Assembly (NCBI GenBank): GCA_027382625.1 | Contig: JAJKFJ010022336.1 | Span: forward strand, 173,355-237,354 | Reading direction: 5' to 3' | Origin: Tetmemena sp. SeJ-2015 | Taxonomy: Eukaryota; Ciliophora; Spirotrichea; Sporadotrichida; Oxytrichidae | Length of the DNA: 64,000 nucleotides | Part shown: piece by piece, positions 1-10,861 of the stretch | Position numbering within the stretch: position 1 is the stretch's first letter | Layout: the number at the start of each line of letters is the position of its first letter | Translations under genes and position numbers: made by a program | Notes under the pieces: model-generated | Database searches by the model: none | The model's input: only the letters and a program-made list of their open reading frames with translations | Told to the model about the DNA's origin: nothing

Positions 1-429
1 ACCATCTTATCACTGTTTTTGAGTCCTTTTCATTTTTAGTTTCCCCTAATAGCATAATCTGAGCTAAAATTATATCTAAGTCATTTTATTTCATTAAATA
101 CATATTTTTCTTTGATTGTATAATTAAAAATGTAATTTCATGTATTCTAGATTTCTTTTAAAATATTCTAGAATTAAATATTGAAGCCTTAACTTTAAAA
201 TAGCTTTAAGTATGTTTAAAGTAATTTCATTTTTTATATAATTGTCTTTTATAGCATTGATATTTTTCGTAATTAACTATTATCTTATATGTAAAACATA
301 TATTTTTATTCAATAAAATATAATCTTTTTTCCAATAAAGTTTCCTTAAAAATAAAAATTTATTTTGACTGATTCTCAAAAAAATCTAGCTCTATTTTCT
401 AAATTAAAGAATATAATCGTGATGAGCCT
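1..429. other. AT-rich stretch without a recognisable gene
   Basis: No frame with TGA-only stops gives protein-like composition. It may be the interior of the element whose terminal repeat lies at 430-540. Confidence 0.5.
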
Positions 430-540
430 TCTGAAATTGAATTAGGACTAAAAAATTGGAGTTTTTTGCTAATTTTGGGCTAGACAATCATTTTTCATAT
501 TTTTATGAAAAAAGTGGATGACGAGGAAAGGCCCCCCCCC
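430..540 (+). repeat. Solo terminal repeat of the C9-ended inverted-repeat element
   Basis: About 110 bp that closely match, with some divergence, both termini of the element at 49512-50134. The shared end reads GTGGATGACGAGGAAAGG followed by nine C. The partner repeat is not seen to the left, so it is outside the window or lost. It shows that this element family has more than one germline copy. Confidence 0.75.
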
Positions 541-603
541 ATTTTTTTAATTTGCCTTTTTTTTGCTACTTAATTTTATCTTACCTTTGACATGAATTAT
601 CGA

Positions 604-856
604 TTTTCTCATTAGAGAATTGACAGATAAAACTAGATTTATGAGAAAGCTTTGTAAATTACCTGAAAATATCAAAGCCTTAATAACGAGAGATATATTT
701 GCATCCGATTCTATGTTCGAATTTGTCAGAGATTATACTGTCGACAAGTACTTAGTAGTTTAAGATTCATAATCAAATTAATTATTCAATTTTAAAACTG
801 TGATTTTAAAGAGAAGGTAAATAAGCAATTCGAAAAAAGCCACCAAGATTAGATAT
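604..856 (+). CDS. Possible coding fragment, unknown
   Basis: One frame is open with coding-like composition, for example LITRDIFASDSMFEFVRDY around 690-740. It runs with Gln codons up to the left arm of the foldback element. No start codon or family was recognised. Because only TGA stops translation, random frames stay open for long distances here, so this is a weak call. It could be a germline segment of the gene that resumes after the palindrome at about 2160. Confidence 0.3.
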
Positions 857-2157
857 AGGATGAATATGAATGGATTATAGGAGGTGGTAGGAATCAAAAT
901 AAAGTGATTGTGAATCTGATCTCTCGTGGCTCTGATGCGTGGCAGTTTGATATCTCTGCTCCCATTCAAGTTTAAATTTAATAGGTTGAGTAAATTAAAA
1001 GAAATAACGCCTTAATAAATTCTAATTACACTAGCAGATATTCAGTTTAGACTATTGGAACATTTTGGGATTAGACTATTGGAACAAATGAGTAGGAATA
1101 AGAACATATCTACAAGAAGAGTACATTGATAATTCAATTAGAGCGTAATAAATGTTCCAATAGTCTAAAAAAGCAGATAGAGGAATGAGATACTGTTAGT
1201 TTATTGGAGTGTGATATATAAAGCCTTAGTGATAAATAAAGTTATAAAGACTAATGCAATGACTACCAAGACGCATGCACATCTGCCGCCGCATTTCACC
1301 AGCCACACTGCTAAGCCGGGTCATCTCTGCTAGCCCCAGGCCAACTCCGCGCTCTTAGGGTGCTCACATGGTGCTTGGCTGAGACGAGATAGAGCGGTGG
1401 CCGAGAGTAGGCTCGGCAGGTGAAGAACTTCAACAAACAAGGCATCTTCCCCCAGCATCTATCTTCTATACCTGCTCAAGAGTGCAACCGTCTCCAGTTG
1501 CTGTATGTGCAACTATTGCTGCCATGCTTGCTCTAGTCTGTATTCATTCATAGACTTTCTCTCAACAGTACCCTGCATTATAGTGCCTGACCTGCCGAGC
1601 CTACTCTCGGCCACCGCTCTATCTCGTCTCAGCCAAGCACCATGTGAGCACCCTAAGAGCGCGGAGTTGGCCTGGGGCTAGCAGAGATGACCCGGCTTAG
1701 CAGTGTGGCTGGTGAAATGCGGCGGCAGATGTGCATGCGTCTTGGTAGTCATTGCATTAGTCTTTATAACTTTATTTATCACTAAGGCTTTATATATCAC
1801 ACTCCAATAAACTAACAGTATCTCATTCCTCTATCTGCTTTTTTAGACTATTGGAACATTTATTACGCTCTAATTGAATTATCAATGTACTCTTCTTGTA
1901 GATATGTTCTTATTCCTACTCATTTGTTCCAATAGTCTATTCCCAAAATGTTCCAATAGTCTAAACTGAATATCTGCTAGTGTAATTAGAATTTATTAAG
2001 GCGTTATTTCTTTTAATTTACTCAACCTATTAAATTTAAACTTGAATGGGAGCTGAGATATCAAACTGCCACGCATCAGAGCCACGAGAGATCAGATTCA
2101 CAATCACTTTATTTTGATTCCTACCACCTCCTATAATCCATTCATATTCATCCTATA
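854..2157. mobile_element. Foldback element: 568-bp near-perfect inverted arms
   Basis: Left arm 854-1421 and right arm 1590-2157 are inverted copies differing at only a few bases (for example TCTCTGCTCCC against TCTCAGCTCCC). The loop is 1422-1589. The inner 150-170 bp of each arm and the loop are clearly more GC-rich than the surroundings. Each arm carries a small inverted-repeat unit. No target-site duplication or transposase frame was recognised. It is probably a germline-limited foldback element or an inverted duplication. Confidence 0.85.
1046..1169. repeat. Mini-element with 20-bp terminal inverted repeats (left arm copy)
   Basis: It begins TTTAGACTATTGGAACATTT (1046-1065) and ends with its exact reverse complement (1150-1169), with a third partial copy in direct orientation near 1073. 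The mirror copy lies at about 1842-1965 in the right arm. It resembles a miniature inverted-repeat element nested in the foldback structure. Confidence 0.75.
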
Positions 2158-2164
2158 GCAGAAA

Positions 2165-3329
2165 TCAGCTACTAATTCTAGCAAGTTATCTCAAAAGATT
2201 TCAAAATGCTTCAAACTTAAATATACTCAGCTTAGCACTTGGGAATCTCCATGATTCTCCTTAAATCAGCTTACTCAAAACTATTATCAATACCTTTTTT
2301 TAATTTTTATAGTTTTAACTTTTAGTTAAGCGCTTCAGATATCTTCTTCGCAATACTCATTCAAGTAAAGCTTCCAAAATGATGATGCCTTCACTAATTA
2401 AAAACTAGATCATTCTAAAAATAAGAATGATCAATTTAGAATTATATTTAAAGATCAAACAAAAGTCTTCAAAAATAAACAAGTTGTCTTAAATCATAGG
2501 CTAAAAAGTAAGTGATATGGAGATAGAATAGCAAATGAAACTAGAGAAGGAAGAATCTTAAAAAAGCCCACTCATTTTTCTTAAGAGTAGCATTAAAGCA
2601 AATTATGAAATCGACAAGCATTATGAAAAATTGCAGTTCTTTGATAAATTAATTTTATAATGCTATCGAAATTATATAGCTGAGAACTTTATTAAAATTG
2701 ATGAGTGAATAAAAGGCAAGTGGGTGAACGAAACATAAAGGTTGATAATGTTTTATTTCGCCTTCGATCTGTACCTTTTTAAAGGTAATAAAATAACTAA
2801 AGTTTATTGTTAAAGGAATCCTTTTATGTCCTTTTCTAAGGATCTTGATTTAAATAAACTTCTTTTTCCCTAGGGAAATTTTTTTAAAAAACCCTTTAAA
2901 TTTAGTAACTCCAACAAAAAAGTGTATATGATATAGTTCTATACTTGATTGAATTTTAAAGAACTTTATTAAAATATGATATCTTAACAGACACTATTTA
3001 TAATGCATCTAATTTAGCTCATAAATTAAATGGCTCTCCAATAAATGGCCAACTATATTATAGATTAAGATTTTCCACAAAAATATGACTGCGTTAATAT
3101 GGATGGGTATCCTCTTCGGCTGAGTGATGAATTCCTCTATAAATTAATATTCATGAATGATGAGGAGTCTGGGACTGGATACGAGTTTTTCAAATTGCAA
3201 CACAAGAATCAACTAAGGAACAAATTAAGAAGAGCTTTTAGAAGGATCTCATTAATTAAAGTGCATCAGCATTTCAATAAAATTGCAATCCCGGGGGAAT
3301 TTGGGGAAATTTTATGGGGAAAAATTTGA
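2165..3329 (+). CDS. Coding fragments, probably 5' part of the ankyrin-type gene
   Basis: Two stretches have coding-like frames. About 2250-2708 ends in TGA and contains RFRYLLRNTHSSKASK. About 3028-3329 starts at an ATG and includes MDGYPLRLSDEFLYKL. They are separated by AT-rich DNA with little coding character (about 2710-2960) that could be an IES. They run in the same direction as the ankyrin-type frame downstream and may be its N-terminal segments. No family was recognised and the joins are not resolved. Confidence 0.35.
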
Positions 3330-5238
3330 AAGAGAAAGTTCAAATATAAAAAGGGTTAAATATGGTTAAAGAGGAGTAGCTTTCACGAGTATATAATTGA
3401 GAGGATAAGAAAGATGCTTTTAAAAAGAGACCGTATACAATAAGTCTAATCAAGAGAACTGGATGCCATGAAACCTCGACTTACTAGGAAAACCAAAGTA
3501 TCTGTGCACATATAATAAAATAAAATTTTATTACTGTGATTCAGCGTAGAGCCCATCAGAACAATCGAATTCGGAGGCCTAAATCACTTTAAAATAGTGC
3601 ATTAACACGTTTGAAAGATCCTAATTTCTTATAGTTGAAATATGAAAATCCTTAAAAAAGACTAAAATCTTCATTAGATCTACTCGGATAATAAAATGAA
3701 GTTAATCAAGCAGATAGAAACAACAAGTTTTTTTATATGTTTAAGAGAAGGATTGGTAAATATGTCTTTGAAGGTGGACTAGGTTCCAATATTTTAGGGT
3801 CTGATTAAGAAGAGGGAGGGCGAAAATCTTAAACTCTGGAGAATTAAGATCCTACTGTAAAGAGAGATTTATTGAACCTCAAAGAGCGGATAGTTAGAGA
3901 ATGCTAAATATATATTAATCGGTTATTAGTTTAAGAATATGGAATAAACAGGGCAAGGAGAAAGGTTTCGATGACTGAAGATGAGAAATAGCAACAGTTT
4001 TATGAGGACTTACGATGCGATTTGCTTCTCGATAGTATTGATCCCCAAGGATAGAAAATTTAAAAAAGAAAAAATTTTAAAAGGGGCATAAATTTATGAT
4101 TTTTAGTTTTTTTAAAATTTAAAACAAGAAAGAGAAAGGCATCTCATGGAAATGGATATGAAGAGTCTGATAGCTCGTCATCGAGTAGAAAACAAAGTTA
4201 AATGAGTCATCGTTAAAGCAAGAGAACAGCTCAAATTTTTGAGATGATGGATGAAGACTCTAATAGCTCCAATGCTGATGTATACAAAATTTTGGGATAT
4301 TTTTTCGTATACCGAATCTAAGAGCCTATGCAAATTAATGACTTTCCTTATAATTCGAGCATTCTAGAAGTAAGAATAGAAAATTTAGAAGCATTAAGTC
4401 AGAGGGTTTCAGATTCTATGGTCTCAGATCAGGTAAGATTATAAGCAGCTCATAATTATTTTAGACAAAAACATTGAATTTGCGAAGAGATAGATCCTCT
4501 ACAGATAATCTTTTTATATTTTAATTTAAATCTGAGGATTTATCAAATGAAAAAAGCCATTCCAATAATCAGACTGAATTCATCATTTCTAGATAGAGTT
4601 GTAAATTAGAACTCTGTAGAAGACTCCTTTCCTCTCCCATCTTCCCATTCAATATATTCTTAGGCTTTCTAGGCTATTGAACTCAGTTCCTCAATTGTAA
4701 GTTTCCACATTCTCATAATAATGACTTATCTTAGACTTAAGAAGAACATCAGACTTAGTCTTAAGTCAGAAAAGAAGATCTTATAATGCTGTAAATGAGG
4801 CAAGGGAACACTAATCTAGCCCTGATGTTGCTTCGTTAAAGTCTTACTCCAAAAAAGACAAATTTCATAAGTAGCTTATTTGATTCCCAAAAGAAAAATG
4901 CAGAGAAAGCTTTAAATTTAGAATACAGAGACAGCCAAGGAAATACCTTTCTTAATTAATAAGTCTATAAATTAGAATTTGAATTCTTAACTTAGCAGTC
5001 TAGCTTAATTAGTTTTCAAAAAAATACTAAATTTCAAAAAGGAAAAAAGGACAAAAAAACTAATAAATCTCAAAAATAAAAAAGGAATATTGACTTAGAC
5101 ACTACGAATAATGAAGGAAACACACCTCTTCATTATGCTAGATAATTAGGACTAGCTGAGATAGAGAAAATTTTAATTGAGAAGGGAGCTTCCTAAAAAA
5201 TAAAGAATTCTAAAGGCCAAATTGCTTTTGATGCTTGA
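3290..5238 (+). CDS. Ankyrin-repeat-containing protein, 5' end unresolved
   Basis: The C-terminal part, about 4770-5238, is one frame with TAR read as Gln. It ends in an ankyrin repeat: NEGNTPLHYARQLGLAEIEK, then ILIEKGAS, then TGA at 5236-5238. The TPLH signature and hydrophobic helix spacing are typical. Upstream, 3512-4090 gives a long charged frame, and 4110-4700 is Ser-rich with possible GT-AG introns near 4434 and 4700. AT-rich breaks in frame near 4090 and 4480 suggest IESs. Ankyrin repeats mediate protein binding; no other domain is visible, so function is open. The next gene starts only about 84 bp downstream. Confidence 0.6.
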
Positions 5239-5321
5239 ATAGGTCCTGTCTTTTGGAATGTGATAATTAAAAATAGAAATGAGGCTTTAATTTAAATTAT
5301 TTAATATTCTTAATAATTAAA

Positions 5322-6799
5322 ATGAAAAACATTGCTATTTGGACTTGCTTAATTATATTTTAAGCTGTTTGTGCGTCTCGTCAAGAGGTAAATAAATTTG
5401 CCTTATTCATTTCTTAAGTTGAATGATACAATTCAAGATGCAATCACTCCTTTCAATGGTAACTCTTAAGATATCCTAACTAATCTCTTAAAATAGATGA
5501 TTAGCCAATCTTTGTGAAAGGTATGACATAAATACTAGGAAGTGACTATGAGGCAGATTGCGAATGTAGAAGTAGGATTACTGACTGTATTAATCAATTC
5601 TAGAGCCTCCTGTCTTCTAGCAGCCTTCATAAACTGCTTCTCAGATTTCATAAGAGGATGATCTTATAGTTCAAGGGTGTAACCCCTCCTAAGTAAAAAT
5701 CAAACTTGTAAGTGGCTTGATCTTTCGTTTTGAAACCTAATGACTTGATTAGGAAAGTGAAGGAGAGGGAGCATCAGAGAAAGACATTAAGGATCTAGTA
5801 AACATTGCAGGCGGGATAAAGTTAGCAAGAGTGCTAGAGACGGGATTCAAGACTGTGGATGGACGTGTTTAAGGAAACTATTTAGCTACTCCTGGTGGAG
5901 ATGCTTTTATGGAAATTTGAATTCAATATTTATTGCAATGCTGGAGAATTCATCTTGGGCCTGCAAATATTCTCAGATCTGAAATAGTAGCATCTCACTA
6001 GAAAGAAGGTACTAAACTTGTTCAAGGACTATCTTACTTAAATGAAGCAACCTCAATTATATTTAGCCACTGATGACAAGGCAATATCGCATATTGAAAA
6101 GTAACTCAATATGATTGGCATTGATATCACCAATCCTAAGAAATCAATACAAAATGATAGATCACTCACTCATTTATATGTGTTTTATGATATTCTGCGA
6201 ATAATCGCCCAAGCTGAGAACTAAGGAGATCTTCACATAAAGCTCTTACTGCTTTAATTTTTATCTTTTATGCAAGATTCCCAGAGTTATTCAGTGAATA
6301 AGACTGTTGTGGAGTATTTCTTGCACTCGTACTTCTACTTGCTTTGGAATAAAGATCAGGGATATTCTGAGAAACTCCAACTAGACGTATTAGCTGGCGA
6401 TCACGTGGAAGTTGCATTCATTGAAGTCAAAACAGATATGGAATACATAAATTCAAGATTAATTCCACTATATTATATTAGGAATGTCTGCGAAATAACA
6501 GGGCACCTTTGCTATCTGGGCAGGGTAAAGATGGACTGCAAGTGTTTGTGAATCACATGGATGCGGTTACTTTAGTTAGAGCTCAAATCATAATCATTAC
6601 AGATTTAATAATTTGAATCGCTAAGTTCTTCACTTAGCATGTTGACCACGAAACTGCAGCATCTGCAGTCAGTGGGATTACCTAATCAGAGACGGAGACT
6701 ATGTTCAATAGAATGAATCACATGGGACTTGCATTCTTGGAGTTAACAGGCTCACAAGTGGCAAAGGACCTCAATTTCTACACAGTTAATTTCGTTTGA
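5322..6799 (+). CDS. Predicted secreted or lumenal protein, unknown family
   Basis: It starts MKNIAIWTCLIIFQAVCASR, a good signal peptide (short basic n-region, hydrophobic core, Ala-X-Cys-Ala near the end). A probable GT-AG intron follows at once. The body is recovered in several frames joined across IESs: a Cys-rich piece (DYEADCECRSRITDC), a helical middle with ITNPKKSIQNDRSLTHLYVF, and a C-terminus with VDHETAASAVSGITQSETE ending at TGA 6797-6799. One IES is clear at 6586-6619. I recognise no family. Length is about 450 residues. It is likely exported or membrane-lumenal; function is unknown. Confidence 0.6.
6586..6619 (+). other. IES, pointer AATC
   Basis: AATC occurs at 6586-6589 and 6616-6619. 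Deleting 30 bp removes an in-frame TGA and joins RAQ to IAKFFTQHVDH in one frame. There is no GT-AG option. Confidence 0.7.
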
Positions 6800-6896
6800 T
6801 TATGTCTATTAACTTTTAATTGCATATCACTTGTAAAGGGAAATAGGGAGTCAATTAAAGGACATTTAATTTATTTTTTAATCATCCTAAATTAAA

Positions 6897-9475
6897 ATGA
6901 GAAATGCATAGAACTCATCTCTGATTCATCATAACAGCACCACCACCAACTATAACATCAACAATAACTCCTACTCTTCACCTGATATTAATATAAATCA
7001 ACATCCTAGCAACTTATTTACAAAAAACATACAACTCTATTAGATTTGAAATTAAATTAAAAAAATAACATTAAATACATCTCATTTCTCTTTAAATAAA
7101 TTTTATGTCTCCTATTAAACTAGAATTTTTGTATTTTTATATAGCAACTTGCCTTAACAAAGGCAATTAAACATGCATCACCACTCAAACAACTAGTCTT
7201 CGGTGTTCATTTAAAACCAAGCTTACTCAGAAAATATAAACATTGGGTCTTCAATGGGATTCTATCAGCAACCTGCTTTATATTATATTTATGTTTTATT
7301 AATGCTAGACAGGAAAAATACTTCAGTGAGGATTTTCAGCAGATCTGCAAAATACTCAACATCGACCCTCACTCTCTCTAACAAAGGTAAGAAACATATT
7401 TCAAATACTTTTCTTAAAATCTCACAATCATAAAAAGAAAAGATAATTATAAGAGTTGAAATAGTGAAACGCCAATTTATTCACTTAAATAAAGCAATCA
7501 GTGCTTTTAATTCTCATTCAATTAGCTTACAAAAGCATGAATTGTTTATAATACTTCTAGGACTTTACAAGAATTCATGGCATAGGAAAACAACGAAGCT
7601 GTAGCAAGAATCAGATTTGAGCACTATGACAAAAAACGCAGAGTTAAGCTAAGACAGATACAAGAGTTCATGCATGCACTTTCTAAGAAAAGCAAATCCA
7701 ATTTGATCACGCTATCACTCATTCCTAAAGAAAGCATTACTCAACTTAAGAAAACCAAGAGTAAGTTCACTCTCACCAAAGAAATTATTTTATTATATTA
7801 TTTTTCTTTATCTCATTATATATTAGTTTATCAGAACAGCACAGCCGCCTCAAATTAAGATAAGTAAAAAGAAAGCGAGGAAAATAATAACAACAACTAC
7901 ACAGGAGGTTTAACTGGTGGCAGTTATATGCTCTAGTACAGCTTCAATAAAAATAACAGGTCAAGACCTAGAACTCACAAAGGGTCCCTAACTAGAGATC
8001 AAAGCGCTTCTGTTTATCCTCATGCAGGGAAAATGAATGCCTCAGTGACTAATCTTAACTACAGTTCAGTTCCTTTACTTACTAGGAAATAATTGATTGT
8101 ATATTTATTCCTCCAAATCAGAGAGCATAGACAGCAAATTTATATGGTGCTAGCGGCGGCATTAATTAGGGGAACAACATCTTTGACTTGACTCATTTAG
8201 ACGGAGGCTCAAATCTTACTTTTGACAAGAAAAATCAAGAAGCCTACGTTAATTCAACAAAGCGAAAAGCATAACTTTATTTCTTTAATATTTTAAAGCG
8301 ATCAATCATGACTAACTAACAAGAAGGAGAGGGCTCAGAAAACAAAGTAGACTTTTTTAATTAACACATAAACCTTATCTTATTTACGTAAGACTACTTG
8401 CATATGTTTAAGAACAGAGAGTTCTTTTCAAAGCTTTCGGTTGACGAAAGACAAAGACTTTTCAGGCTAAAGTCAGCTAAGAAAGAGAAGAAGATAGAAA
8501 AAGAGCAGAAGGCGAAACGAGATGAGTGGCAGTGGAAAAGTCAAAAGCGCAATGAAAAGATCGAGCAAGTGCTCAATAGGAAAAAGATACTAGAACTTGA
8601 GGAAGAAGCAAAGAGAGAGGGCAAACTCCAAGAGTACTTTTAGAAGCTAGAGAAGATGCAGTAGAACAAACTCAATCATGTAATGAGTCCTTAACTTTAC
8701 TATACTAAGTCGATTAATATATAAATGCATGAGCTAAGGAGATAGTGTAAACTTAGAGAGTTCCCAGGAAGACACGTAAGTGAACAGTAGATCTCGCACA
8801 AGGCAACATTTCTTTTCTTAAGAAGCATCACACGATGAACATGAACTTGCCTATCGTCTTCAAGAGCATCAAGAAAAAATGCTAAGAGCAGCTATTAGAA
8901 AACAGGAAGCCCTATAAAGGGAAAGAGAACGAATCCATTCTTAAAACCAGCAAGTTAGAGAGAAGCGCAACTTGTTCTTCTAAGAAAACCAGTAAAAGCA
9001 ATATGGAACTTTGTAAAGGTATTGCGAGAGACAGAATAAGTCCAGAAGGCTAATTAAGAGAAAGAAAGATGAAAAGGTTGATCTGATTGAGTGGAAAAGA
9101 TAGAAAGAAGCCGAGAAGAATAATATGATGCTACTCAGAAGAGAAGAATAGAAGGCATAGATGGATTAGAAGAATCAAATCAATGTACAAAACTACTAGA
9201 ATAGAAGCATGATAATTTCGCAAGAAATGGTTAACAACGAGAAAGTAATAGAGAAAAGAGTCAAGTCTCATCTGCGAGATCAAGATCAAAGGAGTAATCT
9301 CAAGAGAATTCTGTAAAATTAGAAGTAGTATAAAGAGTAATTAGTTCAAGGGTTGCAAGAAAAGGATAAGCGATATAAAGGATATTAAGAGTTTAAGCTA
9401 TAAATTATGGCGTCCACTCATATTAACCCAAACTTGGTGAAGTCTAATCAAAACATGCCTTAGTTATCATCGTGA
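6897..9475 (+). CDS. Large coiled-coil protein with EF-hand-like N-terminal region
   Basis: ATG at 6897 to TGA at 9475. The N-terminus is Asn/Ser/His-rich. A helical region follows (YFSEDFQQICKILNIDPHS, then HYDKKRRVKLRQIQEF) that looks like a degenerate EF-hand pair without the canonical Asp loops. After a Gly/Asn/Ser linker comes a very charged coiled coil to the C-terminus (LAYRLQEHQEKMLRAAIRKQ). Two GT-AG introns are likely: about 7385-7572 and about 7759-7827. Six IESs interrupt the frame. Without removing the one at 8259-8301, the gene would seem to be two genes. The family is unknown; such proteins in ciliates are often cytoskeletal or axonemal, which is inference. Confidence 0.75.
7025..7174 (+). 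other. IES, pointer AAACAT
   Basis: AAACAT at 7025-7030 and 7169-7174; 144 bp would be eliminated. The join gives LFTKNMHHHSNN in one frame and skips an in-frame TGA. Confidence 0.7.
7274..7306 (+). other. IES, pointer TGCT
   Basis: TGCT at 7274-7277 and 7303-7306; 29 bp would be eliminated. It changes frame and joins GFYQQPA to RQEKYFSEDF. The insert is AT-only apart from its ends. Confidence 0.75.
8070..8112 (+). other. IES, pointer TTCCT
   Basis: TTCCT at 8070-8074 and 8108-8112; 38 bp would be eliminated. The frame change joins NLNYSSVP to PNQRAQTANLYG. Confidence 0.75.
8259..8301 (+). other. IES, pointer AAAGCGA
   Basis: The 7-bp repeat AAAGCGA is at 8259-8265 and 8295-8301; 36 bp would be eliminated. 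It fuses what look like two genes: NSTKR continues into SIMTNQQEGEGS. Confidence 0.8.
8349..8395 (+). other. IES, pointer AGACT
   Basis: AGACT at 8349-8353 and 8391-8395; 42 bp would be eliminated. The join reads NKVDYLHMFKNREFF. Confidence 0.75.
8772..8834 (+). other. IES, pointer ACACG, with a decoy splice donor
   Basis: ACACG at 8772-8776 and 8830-8834; 58 bp would be eliminated. It joins FPGRH to DEHELAYRLQEHQ. The insert begins GTAAGTG, so it mimics an intron, but splicing GT to the only nearby AG leaves the wrong frame. Confidence 0.8.
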
Positions 9476-9588
9476 AACTAAATAAAATTATTTTATTATA
9501 TTCAAAATTTAAACATCAAATTTATTTAGATTATATAAAGACTCTAAAAGGAGAGATAAGTTAAACGCCCAAAATTATAAACTAATTC

Positions 9589-10823
9589 TCAAAGATCAAA
9601 AACGAAAATTATAACTTAGGGTTAATTGCTATCATTCTTTATACTCCATTAAGTTCCACTTCCTAATTTAATTTGTTCCTCTAAATCCTTTTTTTGTTCT
9701 TTCGCTCTGACTAATTTGTAATCCAAAGATAAGACGTGTTTAAGTCCTCTTTCATTTTTGATTAAGATTGGCACTGGTTTAAGCTAATTATATTTTTATA
9801 TTTAGATGGTTGTGGCTCTTGCTATTCCAATCTATGATAAGGCTCAAGCTCAATTTTGACTGTATATTAGTTCTTGTTGTTTGCTATTTTCTTGACCTCA
9901 GTAGATATCTTCTCATATATATGCTTAGAGTTTAAAATAAAACTCTACTAAATATTTACAGGTATTATAAGTTATCCTCATCTTTGAGAAATGGTAAAGC
10001 GTAGTATTCGGGGCCTCCTGGATATTCATTATAGTCTATATCTGCCTACTCAGCCTTCCTTTTCTTTTGAGGTTGACCTCTCTTATTGCCGCCCATAGCT
10101 CCCTATGCTCTTGCCTTATTTTCTCTTGCTTTAATCTGGTTGGGTCCCTGATTATTCCTAAGCACATATTCATCCCTCACTGGTGAAAGCTTTGCCAGTG
10201 TGTTCTAGTTCTAAAGAGGTATGCCTTGCCTGCAGTAGTTTCCCTAAAAAGATAAGGAGTAGTGGCTATCAGGTATCCAAGGTTTATTCCCCAAACTATC
10301 AGGAAATTAGACAAACTTATTTCTAATAGGTCTAAGTTTACAAGACTACGCACAAATCCTCAGGCTTGCTTCTGTACAATCTGAGCCTCTTGGGATACCT
10401 TCTCCCCATAGGATAGATCTTGTCGATAGCCGTCTTTCAAGTATTGGGCCAAATGAAGAACCCACTGAATCTGCCATTAGAATTTTCTATAATCTTCTCT
10501 AGTTGAGGAACTATGTACCTTTCAACATCCTCTGGACTGATCTTTCTTGACTCTAGAATTATAGAAGCCACTTCTCTTGAATCATCCACTAGTTTGGCTT
10601 CTTAGAATTCCACAAATCAATCAATAAGAAGTAACCAATAAAATTGTTTATGAACACTCCACAAGTCTTCTTTTGAGCCTTTTGTAATCGTCTCCATCCA
10701 GTTCGGGAATGAAAAATTTAGGAGCCTCAAACTGAATAATCTATTGCTTTTGAGGAGTTTTCTAGGCTCTTCTATCATTTGCAAGACTTTTATTACTTTA
10801 TTTGCTTGCTTGAAACACCTCAT
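9589..10823 (-). CDS. Unknown protein, basic and Gln-rich C-terminal half
   Basis: ATG at 10823, TGA at 9591-9589. The N-terminus reads MRCFKQANKVIKVLQMIEEP. Further on are FEAPKFFIPELDGDDYKRLK and a helical piece with ISPEDVERYIVPQLEKIIEN. The C-terminal half contains GGNKRGQPQKKRKAEQ, a likely nuclear-localisation-type basic cluster, then NEYPGGPEYYALPFLKDED. The frame changes at least three times, so IESs or indels are present but pointers were not resolved. No family was recognised. It is convergent with the coiled-coil gene to its left, with about 110 bp between stops. Confidence 0.55.
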
Positions 10824-10861
10824 AATATTATTTATATGTAAATATCATTTTATAAGATTAA

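Noticed and set aside
1260..1740. Structural RNA gene in the palindrome arms
   Set aside because: GGTGGCCGAGAG recalls a Leu/Ser tRNA 5' half, but no matching T-arm or acceptor stem is present.
5236..5318. TGA read as tryptophan (all stops reassigned)
   Set aside because: A few TGAs lie between two open stretches in the same frame (for example 5236, 6614). In the best conserved proteins conserved Trp is TGG, and in clear cases (6586-6619) the TGA lies inside a pointer-bounded insert. TGA as sole stop explains the data better.
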